From Prevotella sp. (GTDB lineage: Bacteria; Bacteroidota; Bacteroidia; Bacteroidales; Bacteroidaceae): a stretch of 64,000 nt of DNA. Of the stretch, positions 57,399 to 64,000 are shown one piece after another (position 1 is the stretch's first letter; every line of letters starts with the position of its first letter). The notes under the pieces were generated by a model, which searched no databases, had not been told where the DNA came from, and was given only the letters and a program-made list of their open reading frames with translations. The stretch spans positions 62,001-126,000 of the forward strand of contig JAILHK010000005.1 in NCBI GenBank assembly GCA_024695815.1. The letters are read 5' to 3'. Position numbers and translations under genes: made by a program.

Positions 57399-59765
57399 AT
57401 GATTAGATTGTTTTTTACAGGACTTGTCCTAATGTCAGTAGTCTCTGTTAAGGGTAACAAAGTGATAACCACCCCAGAAGAAATGAATGACTCTTCGCGT
57501 GTCGTTGATCTCGACGAGGTGGTTGTCGTGTCTCAACCAAAAGATGCGTTCCGTCTGCGTCTGCAACCTACCCATAGCGTTGTTTTTGGTGAGAAAGAGT
57601 TGAAGCACATCAACGCTGATGATCTATCTCGTTTGTCAGCCTACGTGCCTTCATTCACCATGCCTGTATATGGCTCGCGTCTAACCTCGTCTGTTTATAT
57701 GCGTGGTACCGGTTCTCGTATGAATACGGCTGCTCCTTCTGTGCCCATTTACTATGATAACATTCCTTTAGTTTCTAAGTCAGCCTTCAACACACACTTT
57801 TATATGCTAGATCGTGTCGATGTACTTCATGGACCGCAGGCTACACTCTATGGCATGAACTCAGAGGGCGGACTTGTACGTGTATTCTCTAAGAATCCAA
57901 TGAACTATCAGGGAACCGATGTAAATCTTGGCTTGGCCACGGGACTCCAGCGAAGAGCGGAAGTTGGGCACTTCCAGCGTCCTTTTGACAACTTCGCCTA
58001 TTCGGTATCTATGTTCTATTATGGTCAGGACGGCTTCTTCTATAATGATTCCTTTCATGAACAAAATGATAAGATTAATGAGGTCGGTGCTCGTTTACGT
58101 TTGTTGTGGTACACCACTCAGCGCCTGCATTTCGACCTCACCGCCGACTATCAGTTCTCAGATCAGAACGGCTTCCCTTATGGTAAGTATGTCGATGGTA
58201 AAGTTCGTAATCCGGCAACATCGACTATGAATACTTATCGTCGTAATATGCTGAACACAGGTCTCACGGTGAGCTATCGTGCTAACACGTTTTTGATAAC
58301 CTCTACAACGAGCTATCAGCACCTTTACGACAAGATGAATATGGATAATGATTACACTCCTGCAGAGCTTATCAGCATGTTTCAACGTCAGCGCCAGCAT
58401 GCATTTACTGAGGAACTAAGCCTGCATAGCAAGACTGATTGTCGTTGGCAGTGGACCTTTGGCGCTTTTGGAAGCTATCAGAATTTGGATACGGATGCAC
58501 CAGTGGTCTTTGGATCATCAATGAAGAACTCGTTGGCATCTATGCTACAGAACATGCTTCAAGGAATTATGCCTCCCACTGTTCCTCATTCTTTCGCACG
58601 TATGGAAATACCAGCTTTTTATGTTGCAGGCGATTATAAGACACCAAGATACAATGTTGGTGTCTTTCACGAGTCGAATATAAAACTTACAGACCGACTG
58701 ACCGCAACTCTAGGTTTGCGTTATGAAAATAGTCGCGTGAAGTTGGATTATGAGGCTGCAGGACGCTTGAATCTCGATTATGACCTTACCGTATTCGGAC
58801 GTTCAAACACTTATAACCAGTGGCTTAACGACACTCTAAAAAGTGCACCTTGTACAAGCTCTATTCAGTGGCTGCCCAAGGTGGGCTTGACCTATGTCAT
58901 CGATGATAAGGGCAGTAATATCTATGCTTTGTTTAGTAAAGGTTTTCGCGATGGCGGCTACAATATACAAGGCTTTTCGTCTATCATACAGCCAGAGATG
59001 ATGCAAAATGGGCGTAACATTCGTCAAGGTGACTTTAACGTGCCTCACACTAATGCTGACTATGATCTCGTCAACAAAGCAGTAGCCTACGAACCAGAAA
59101 CCTCCTGGAACTATGAGGTTGGGGGCCACCTGAATCTCTTAGACAATAAGTTGCATGCCGATATTACCGGTTACTTCATGCAAGTTAAGAACTTGCAACT
59201 AACCAAGATGGAAGGTGCTTACGGCTTTGGTCGTATGGTGGTCAATGCGGGAAAGAGCCATAATGTTGGTGCAGAGGTTTCACTGCGTGGTAGCGTTGCG
59301 GACGATCATCTCTCATGGGCAGCTTCCTATAGTTACACTCATGCTACTTTTCGCGATTACACCGATCAAGTTAAGTCGACTAATGGAAATGTAATGATGC
59401 TTGACTATAAGGGTAAAAAGGTACCATATATCCCCATGCATATGTTCGCTGCGATGGCCGACTATCGATTCGATATACATCATGATGAGGTATTGAAATC
59501 TATTACACTTGGTGCCAATGTTACTGGTCAAGGTAAGATTTATTGGGACGACGCCAATACTACTTCTCAGAAGTTGTATGCCACTCTGGGAACTCATGTA
59601 GCTCTTGATATGGGATGTGTCAGTGTGAACTTCTGGGGACGCAATATTACAGATACCAACTATCTCACGTTTGTGAGTGACATCAGTCAGGACAATTCTG
59701 GTAACTTCTACGGACAGCGTGGTTTGCCGTTCCAGTTGGGGGTGGATGTTAGTATGAATTTTTAA
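57399..59765 (+). CDS. TonB-dependent outer-membrane receptor
   Basis: A 788-residue receptor. After a short signal peptide (MIRLFFTGLVLMSVVSVKG) there is a TonB-box-like VDLDEVVVVSQ, then the plug (LSRLSAYVPSFTMPVYGSRLTSSVYMRGTGSRMNTAAPSVPIYYDN, LYGMNSEGGLVRVFSKNP), and a 22-strand barrel ending LPFQLGVDVSMNF with a terminal Phe. It lacks the carboxypeptidase-like N-terminal extension of SusC, so it looks like the siderophore/cobalamin/metal class rather than glycan import. No substrate clue is adjacent. The upstream in-frame TTG is rejected; ATG 57399 fits the promoter. Confidence 0.92.
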   Translation: MIRLFFTGLVLMSVVSVKGNKVITTPEEMNDSSRVVDLDEVVVVSQPKDAFRLRLQPTHSVVFGEKELKHINADDLSRLSAYVPSFTMPVYGSRLTSSVYMRGTGSRMNTAAPSVPIYYDNIPLVSKSAFNTHFYMLDRVDVLHGPQATLYGMNSEGGLVRVFSKNPMNYQGTDVNLGLATGLQRRAEVGHFQRPFDNFAYSVSMFYYGQDGFFYNDSFHEQNDKINEVGARLRLLWYTTQRLHFDLTADYQFSDQNGFPYGKYVDGKVRNPATSTMNTYRRNMLNTGLTVSYRANTFLITSTTSYQHLYDKMNMDNDYTPAELISMFQRQRQHAFTEELSLHSKTDCRWQWTFGAFGSYQNLDTDAPVVFGSSMKNSLASMLQNMLQGIMPPTVPHSFARMEIPAFYVAGDYKTPRYNVGVFHESNIKLTDRLTATLGLRYENSRVKLDYEAAGRLNLDYDLTVFGRSNTYNQWLNDTLKSAPCTSSIQWLPKVGLTYVIDDKGSNIYALFSKGFRDGGYNIQGFSSIIQPEMMQNGRNIRQGDFNVPHTNADYDLVNKAVAYEPETSWNYEVGGHLNLLDNKLHADITGYFMQVKNLQLTKMEGAYGFGRMVVNAGKSHNVGAEVSLRGSVADDHLSWAASYSYTHATFRDYTDQVKSTNGNVMMLDYKGKKVPYIPMHMFAAMADYRFDIHHDEVLKSITLGANVTGQGKIYWDDANTTSQKLYATLGTHVALDMGCVSVNFWGRNITDTNYLTFVSDISQDNSGNFYGQRGLPFQLGVDVSMNF

Positions 59766-59789
59766 GTCGCAAAAAAAGAGACTTTTTAA

Positions 59790-59821
59790 TTTGCATATTC
59801 AGATGTAAATGCGTATTTTTG
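59790..59821 (+). promoter_or_regulatory. Promoter of the coiled-coil protein gene
   Basis: TTTG (59790-59793) is 20 bp upstream of TATTTTTG (59814-59821). The -7 box lies inside the left arm and loop of the inverted repeat at 59807-59840. Confidence 0.55.
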
Positions 59822-59846
59822 CAAGCAGAAATACGCATTTGCTTTT
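59807..59846 (+). terminator. 12-bp dyad: terminator of the receptor gene or operator
   Basis: AAATGCGTATTT and AAATACGCATTT form a perfect 12-bp inverted repeat with a 10-nt loop, then GC and TTTT. It could end the TonB receptor transcript, but it also spans the start region of the next promoter, so an operator role is equally possible. Confidence 0.5.
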
Positions 59847-59924
59847 ATATAGAATGTAAGTCTGTATATATGGCAAATCATCAAACAGAACAAAAGTAAT
59901 TATGTAAACTTTACTATTAACATT

Positions 59925-60278
59925 ATGAAGAAACTATTTATGTTTATCCTGATAGCTGCGGCATGTAGCGCAGTACAGGCACAAAACGTAGTGACAGTTA
60001 AAGATGCATCGAATATGACTGCTAAGGAACTTAAACTGGCTGCCAAAGAACAGAAAAAGAAAGAAAATGCCATTAAGGCCGAAGCAAAGGCTAAGACTGC
60101 AGTACTGAAAGCACAGAAAAAGTATCAGGCAGCGCAAAAAGCGGCAGAAAAGGCTGCAAAGAAAGCAGAACAGGCACAGAAGGCAGCAGAAAAAGCATCT
60201 AATAAGGCCGAGAGTGCACGTAAAGCTTACGAGAAAGCACAAGATAAGCATGCTGATGCTGTCAAGGTTGCAGAATAA
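59925..60278 (+). CDS. Small secreted Ala/Lys-rich coiled-coil protein
   Basis: A 117-residue protein: signal peptide MKKLFMFILIAAACSAVQA-QN, then a low-complexity helical body of Ala, Lys, Glu and Gln with repeated AAEKAAKK-type blocks (about 45-115). The composition predicts one long coiled coil in the periplasm, comparable to Lpp-like or TolA-like helical spacers. There is no lipobox Cys at the signal cleavage site. It is a stand-alone gene with its own promoter. Function is unknown. Confidence 0.75.
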   Translation: MKKLFMFILIAAACSAVQAQNVVTVKDASNMTAKELKLAAKEQKKKENAIKAEAKAKTAVLKAQKKYQAAQKAAEKAAKKAEQAQKAAEKASNKAESARKAYEKAQDKHADAVKVAE

Positions 60279-60306
60279 CACCTGAATATACCTTTTGTAG
60301 AGTATC

Positions 60307-61215
60307 ATGAAATATGCAGTCATAGGAACAGGGGCCATTGGTGGTTACTATGGCGCCAAATTGGCATATAGTGGACAGGACGTTCACTTTTTGTTACATA
60401 GTGACTATCAGTTCGTTCAGGACCACGGTTTACATGTGCATTCTTGCGATGGATCATTTCATCTGCCTTCTGTTAATGTGTATCAGCGTACGACAGATAT
60501 GCCCCATGTGGATGTGGTTGTTGTAGGACTTAAAACAACCAACAACCATTTATTAGCTGAGCTGTTGCCACCCTTGCTTCATGAAAAAACTGTTGTCGTT
60601 CTTATCCAGAATGGAGTCGGAGTTGAACAAGATGTGGAGCAAACCTTTCCAGGCATACAACTAGTTGCGGGATTGGCCTTTATTTGCTCTGCAAAGACTG
60701 AGCCGGGAGTGGTCAATCATCAGTGCTATGGACAGATTAATTTTGGCAACTATTCATGTCGTGATGAACACGTGTTTAATAACTTGGTTGAAGAGTTTAG
60801 GTCGGCAGGTATCAACACTGGGGTGGTGGACTATGCTGAAGCGCGTTGGCGCAAAGCTGTATGGAACATGCCGTTCAATGGTATGACAGTTGCACTTAAT
60901 ACGCAGACCGACTGTTTGTTGAAGTGCACTTATACACGTTCACTTATTCGCGATATGATGATGGAGGTTATTGGTGTACCTAAAGCTCTAGGAATCAATA
61001 CTATCGGCGAGGACTTCGTTGATAAGATGATACAGATGACAGACAATATGACGCCTTATTCGCCATCTATGAAGCTTGACTTTGATTTCCAACGTCCTAT
61101 GGAGATTCAGTATCTTTATACACGCCCCATCGAAATTGCTCATGAGGCTGGTATCCGATTGCCAAAGTTGGAAATGCTCGAGGCAGAACTCCGATTTATA
61201 GACTTAAAACGATAA
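60307..61215 (+). CDS. panE: 2-dehydropantoate 2-reductase
   Basis: A 302-residue ketopantoate reductase, which supplies pantoate for pantothenate and CoA. The NADPH loop is IGTGAIGGYYGAKLA (6-20), followed by VGLKTTNN, a QNGVGVE nucleotide-contact motif and a C-terminal domain containing NMTPYSPSMKLDFDFQRPMEIQYL, the usual PanE signature with the Ser and Glu of the substrate site. Complete. It starts 28 bp after the coiled-coil gene and ends at a bidirectional terminator. Confidence 0.93.
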   Translation: MKYAVIGTGAIGGYYGAKLAYSGQDVHFLLHSDYQFVQDHGLHVHSCDGSFHLPSVNVYQRTTDMPHVDVVVVGLKTTNNHLLAELLPPLLHEKTVVVLIQNGVGVEQDVEQTFPGIQLVAGLAFICSAKTEPGVVNHQCYGQINFGNYSCRDEHVFNNLVEEFRSAGINTGVVDYAEARWRKAVWNMPFNGMTVALNTQTDCLLKCTYTRSLIRDMMMEVIGVPKALGINTIGEDFVDKMIQMTDNMTPYSPSMKLDFDFQRPMEIQYLYTRPIEIAHEAGIRLPKLEMLEAELRFIDLKR

Positions 61216-61254
61216 AGAAGGATTTTTCTAATCCTCCCTCGTTTGTTGTTTATC

Positions 61255-61299
61255 AAAAAAGGAAGATGTGTCATATATAATAGACACATCTTCTTTGTT
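61255..61299. terminator. Bidirectional terminator between panE and the DUF3127 gene
   Basis: An 11-bp stem GAAGATGTGTC / GACACATCTTC (61262-61272, 61283-61293) lies between convergent genes, flanked by AAAAAAGG on the left (a T-run on the minus strand) and TTTGTTGTT on the right. Confidence 0.8.
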
Positions 61300-61327
61300 G
61301 TTATCGTATATAAAATCAGTGTTTTAA

Positions 61328-61729
61328 TTAGAAGGGCAGGTCGTCAGCAGTACCTTCGCCTGCGGGCTCCTGAGCAGGAGGGAAAGGTGCATTAGCTGCA
61401 GATTCAGCGGGTGCAGCTTGTGGAGCAAATGGGGTAGCTGCAGGTACCTGACCAGCAGACTCACGTACGATGTTGTATGCACGTATATCGTTGTACCAAC
61501 GACCGTTGTATTCACGTGCATCAATATCAAACTGTACAGTAATCTCTTCGCCAGCTTGGATGTTAAACTGCTTGATGCGATCTTCACCAAAGACGTTGAA
61601 CATCATCTTGCGAGGATATTGTCCAGGAACTTCAATTACATACTCTTGTGTCATCCATGAGTTGCCTGTACGGTTTGATACGCCGCCTCTTGCCTCCATG
61701 ATGGCAATCACTTTTCCTCTTAAATCCAT
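61328..61729 (-). CDS. DUF3127 protein, SSB-like
   Basis: A 133-residue protein. The first about 90 residues match DUF3127, an OB-fold-like domain in Bacteroidota (MDLRGKVIAIMEARGGVSN, EYVIEVPGQYPRKMMFNVFGEDR, and QAGEEITVQFDIDAREYNGRWYND). A Pro/Ala-rich flexible linker follows, ending in ADDLPF. This acidic, Phe-terminated tip resembles the interaction tail of SSB (DDDIPF). It is divergent from dnaN. Single-stranded DNA binding is inferred, not shown. Confidence 0.85.
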   Translation of the reverse strand: MDLRGKVIAIMEARGGVSNRTGNSWMTQEYVIEVPGQYPRKMMFNVFGEDRIKQFNIQAGEEITVQFDIDAREYNGRWYNDIRAYNIVRESAGQVPAATPFAPQAAPAESAANAPFPPAQEPAGEGTADDLPF

Positions 61730-61771
61730 TTTCTATTATTGATTATTTTATTGGTTTATAATTTTATTTGC

Positions 61772-61799
61772 TAATTTCGTGAATTCGCATGCGAAATTA
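61772..61799. promoter_or_regulatory. Dyad between the DUF3127 gene and dnaN
   Basis: TAATTTCG (61772-61779) and CGAAATTA (61792-61799) form a perfect 8-bp inverted repeat around the palindrome TTCGCATGCGAA (61784-61795). It overlaps a weak minus-strand -7-like sequence (TAATTTCG). It is a candidate operator. Confidence 0.4.
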
Positions 61800-61838
61800 C
61801 TAAAAAAGATTGAAAACAAACAATTTATTTGCAATTAT

Positions 61839-61870
61839 TTTGCTGCTGACTAACTTTTTTTGTATTTTTG
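61839..61870 (+). promoter_or_regulatory. Promoter of dnaN
   Basis: TTTG (61839-61842) is 20 bp upstream of TATTTTTG (61863-61870), 40 bp before the ATG. Confidence 0.65.
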
Positions 61871-61910
61871 TAGTCCGAAACTGTAAACATCAAACATTAT
61901 TATTTATAGT

Positions 61911-63035
61911 ATGAGATTTACCATATCAAGTACAGCATTGAGCAGCCGACTGGTAGCTCTTTCAAGAGTAATCAATAGTAAAAACTCTTTGCCTATTCTG
62001 GGCGATTTTCTTTTCGAGATTATTGATGGAAAACTGAACCTTACGGCATCAGATAGCGAGGTGATGATGATGACATCGCTCGATTTGGTAGATACCGATG
62101 GCGACGGACGATTTTGTGTTGGCAATCACGATTTGCTTGAAGCCGTCAAAGGTATCTCTGAGCAGCCGATTACTTTTGATGTAAATCAGACAGAGAAACT
62201 GGCAAAGATTACCTATCAGAACGGTATGTTCTCTTTACCCGTTGAGAATGCCGACGAGTTCCCTCAGGCACAGCAGGTAAGCGACAGTGCTACCACTATC
62301 AACATCCCCACATCCTTGTTGGCCGAAAATATCAATCGTTCTATCTTTGCTACAGCACAAGACGAGCTGCGTCCTGTGATGAACGGTATTTACTTCGACC
62401 TAACACCTGATTGTCTGGCGGTAGTAGCAAGCGATGGTCACAAGCTGGTACGCAATAAGATAATGACTATCAGCAGCGATCAGCCTGCTGCATTCATTCT
62501 GCCAAAGAAGCCCGCTTCACTTTTGAAGAGTGTGCTTGGCAAACAGGGTGGTGATGTGGTTATCCGCTTCGACGAGCGCAATGCCGAGATTAACTTTGAA
62601 GAAGGCGTCATTTTGTGTCGTCTCATCGAAGGTCGCTATCCCAATTATAACTCTGTTATCCCTCAGAGAAATCCAAATCAGCTCACTGTAGATCGTCTAG
62701 GGCTGTTGGCAGCTCTGCGTCGCGTACAACCTTTTTCAAATGACTCAAGCAATCTTATTCGTTTCCACGTGGAGAGTGGTGTGCTACAGCTTGATGCAGA
62801 GGATTATGATTTCTCGAAGACAGCTACTGAGAAGATGTCATGCGACTACAACGGTATGCCTATGAGTATTGGTTTCAAGGGATCTTCGTTCATTGAGATT
62901 CTAAACAACTTTGACTGCGAGCAAGTTATTATTCAGTTGGCAGATCCCAGCCGCGCTGGTTTGGTTATTCCTTCTGAGCAGCCCGAGAATCAGGATGTCC
63001 TGATGCTCATGATGCCGATGTTAATTAACGATTAA
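61911..63035 (+). CDS. dnaN: DNA polymerase III sliding clamp (beta)
   Basis: A 374-residue beta clamp that tethers polymerase III to DNA. Three domain copies are visible; motifs include MRFTISSTALSSRLVALSRVINSKNSLPILGDFLFE, the inter-domain DELRPVMNGIYFDL, and the conserved end QDVLMLMMPMLIND (the family ends in M-R-L/M-like sequences). Length is normal. The next gene, a 3'-5' exonuclease, starts 13 bp later. Confidence 0.97.
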   Translation: MRFTISSTALSSRLVALSRVINSKNSLPILGDFLFEIIDGKLNLTASDSEVMMMTSLDLVDTDGDGRFCVGNHDLLEAVKGISEQPITFDVNQTEKLAKITYQNGMFSLPVENADEFPQAQQVSDSATTINIPTSLLAENINRSIFATAQDELRPVMNGIYFDLTPDCLAVVASDGHKLVRNKIMTISSDQPAAFILPKKPASLLKSVLGKQGGDVVIRFDERNAEINFEEGVILCRLIEGRYPNYNSVIPQRNPNQLTVDRLGLLAALRRVQPFSNDSSNLIRFHVESGVLQLDAEDYDFSKTATEKMSCDYNGMPMSIGFKGSSFIEILNNFDCEQVIIQLADPSRAGLVIPSEQPENQDVLMLMMPMLIND

Positions 63036-63048
63036 AATTGATTTCTTT

Positions 63049-63909
63049 ATGAAATTGAATTTAAATAAGCCACTGGTCGTCTTCGATTTGGAGACGACCG
63101 GTCTTGATTTAGTCAAGGACCGCATTATTCAGATTTCTTTTATCAAGGTGATGCCCAATGGTGAAGAAGAGCGTGGCGACTACCTGATTAATCCTGAGTG
63201 CCACATACAGCCTGTTATCACCGAATTGACTGGAATTTCTGACGATGATGTTAAGGATAAACCCACCTTCAAGCAGGTGGCCAAGACCTTGAGTGATAAG
63301 TTTACTGGATGCGATTTTGCTGGTTTCAATTCTAATCATTTTGATATACCCTTGCTGGCAGAAGAATTTCTGCGTGCGGGTATCGACTTTGACTTTTCAA
63401 AATGTCGCCTTATTGATGCCTGCAATATTTTCAAGAAACTGGAACGCCGCAACCTGGCCTCTGCCTATAAGTTCTACTGTGGACGCCAAATGGAGGACGA
63501 CTTTGAGGCTCATCGTGCCGATCAAGATACTGAAGCTACCTATCGAGTGCTGATGGGTCAACTCGATCGTTATACAGAAGAGAAGCAACTCGAACTGGGA
63601 GAAAACCCAGAAGGACGCGTGCTCGCCAACGATATGGATTGTCTGGCAGAGTTTTCTAAGACGAATAATAATGTTGATTTTGCCGGTCGTGTTATTTGGG
63701 GTGAGGCTAAAGATGCTCAAGGAAACACAATCTTAGACAAGGATGGTAAGCCCGTACTTGTTGAGTGTTTTAATTTCGGAAAGTACAAGGGACGTACTGT
63801 TGCAGAAGTTCTCCAGCACGATCCTGGCTATTATTCTTGGATTATGGGTGGTGACTTCACCTATAATACCAAACAGGTACTCACACGCATTCGCATGCGT
63901 TCCATTTAG
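63049..63909 (+). CDS. DnaQ-like 3'-5' exonuclease
   Basis: A 286-residue DEDDh exonuclease, probably the proofreading epsilon-like subunit or a repair nuclease. Motif I is VVFDLETTGLDLVKDRIIQISF, motif II lies around CDFAGFNSNHFDIPLL, and motif III is HRADQDTEATYRVL. The C-terminal about 60 residues (FGKYKGRTVAEVLQHDPGYYSWIM) match the DUF3820-like module found with RNase T/ExoX-type enzymes. The dnaN-exonuclease-coaBC order is conserved in Bacteroidales, as I recall. coaBC begins 9 bp after its stop. Confidence 0.9.
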   Translation: MKLNLNKPLVVFDLETTGLDLVKDRIIQISFIKVMPNGEEERGDYLINPECHIQPVITELTGISDDDVKDKPTFKQVAKTLSDKFTGCDFAGFNSNHFDIPLLAEEFLRAGIDFDFSKCRLIDACNIFKKLERRNLASAYKFYCGRQMEDDFEAHRADQDTEATYRVLMGQLDRYTEEKQLELGENPEGRVLANDMDCLAEFSKTNNNVDFAGRVIWGEAKDAQGNTILDKDGKPVLVECFNFGKYKGRTVAEVLQHDPGYYSWIMGGDFTYNTKQVLTRIRMRSI

Positions 63910-63918
63910 TTTTATTTC

Positions 63919-64000
63919 ATGTTGCAAGGAAAGAAAATTGTTCTTGGTATCACAGGTTCAATTGCGGCCTATAAGTCGTGTCTCATCATTCGCGAGCTAG
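63919..64000 (+). CDS. coaBC: CoaBC phosphopantothenoylcysteine decarboxylase/synthetase (partial)
   Basis: The first 27 codons are present before the window ends: MLQGKKIVLGITGSIAAYKS, the FMN-binding N-terminus of the CoaC decarboxylase half. The downstream CoaB half is outside. It makes 4'-phosphopantetheine for CoA; panE for the same pathway is 2.7 kb away. Confidence 0.85.
   Translation, partial: MLQGKKIVLGITGSIAAYKSCLIIREL

Overview
The window looks like a chromosomal segment from a member of the Bacteroidota, most likely order Bacteroidales and Prevotella-like. This rests on the fused lpxC-fabZ and feoA-feoB genes, the PPi-dependent phosphofructokinase, DUF3078 and DUF5715 proteins, and many promoters of the Bacteroidota form TTTG-N19/20-TAnnTTTG (often TACCTTTG or TAACTTTG). 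The genus is an inference. The region is almost entirely housekeeping and core-accessory DNA. I see no phage, insertion sequence, CRISPR array, rRNA or tRNA.

Layout. Positions 1-20 kb are read almost wholly from the minus strand. After the tail of a secreted glycosidase-like gene come rplU-rpmA behind a structured leader. Upstream of them is a cluster for envelope synthesis and translation: phoH; then purC-ubiE-aroE-TPM-lemA-purM-like; then prfA-pyrF-HD hydrolase; then lpxD-lpxC/fabZ-lpxA-miaA-PBP1-helicase. From about 20 kb the plus strand dominates: a DUF5715 secreted protein, gyrA with two TPR proteins and a divergent UDP-GlcNAc 2-epimerase homologue, feoAB, PPi-phosphofructokinase with a GH25 lysozyme-like protein, and a short sigma factor translationally coupled to an outer-membrane DUF3078 protein. 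Then trmD and a patatin (minus), ligA with a B3/B4 protein, a GH43 enzyme, an ABC-F ATPase and an M13 metallopeptidase.

The most unusual stretch is 44.8-53.5 kb. One promoter drives five tightly packed genes: a multi-zinc-ribbon protein, a membrane Ser/Thr kinase-like protein, a 1104-residue protein with a zinc ribbon and four CbbX/SpoVK-like AAA+ modules, a zinc-ribbon FHA protein, and a PP2C phosphatase. Together they look like a complete phospho-signalling circuit (writer, reader, eraser) built around an AAA+ machine. No secretion system is nearby. metA, a U32 (RlhA-like) protein and a membrane zinc-ribbon lipoprotein follow in the same direction. The window ends with a TonB-dependent receptor, a small Ala/Lys-rich coiled-coil protein, panE, a DUF3127 protein with an SSB-like acidic tip (minus), and the replication set dnaN, a DnaQ-like exonuclease and the start of coaBC.

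Two divergent intergenic regions (19.66-19.86 kb and 35.71-35.84 kb) carry degenerate tandem arrays with an exact 22-bp period and a shared core (TGCCACTATT, then AAAA). They are not explained by any gene and are the main non-coding observation. Several palindromes over promoters (purC, pfp, the DUF3127/dnaN interval, the coiled-coil gene) are candidate operators.
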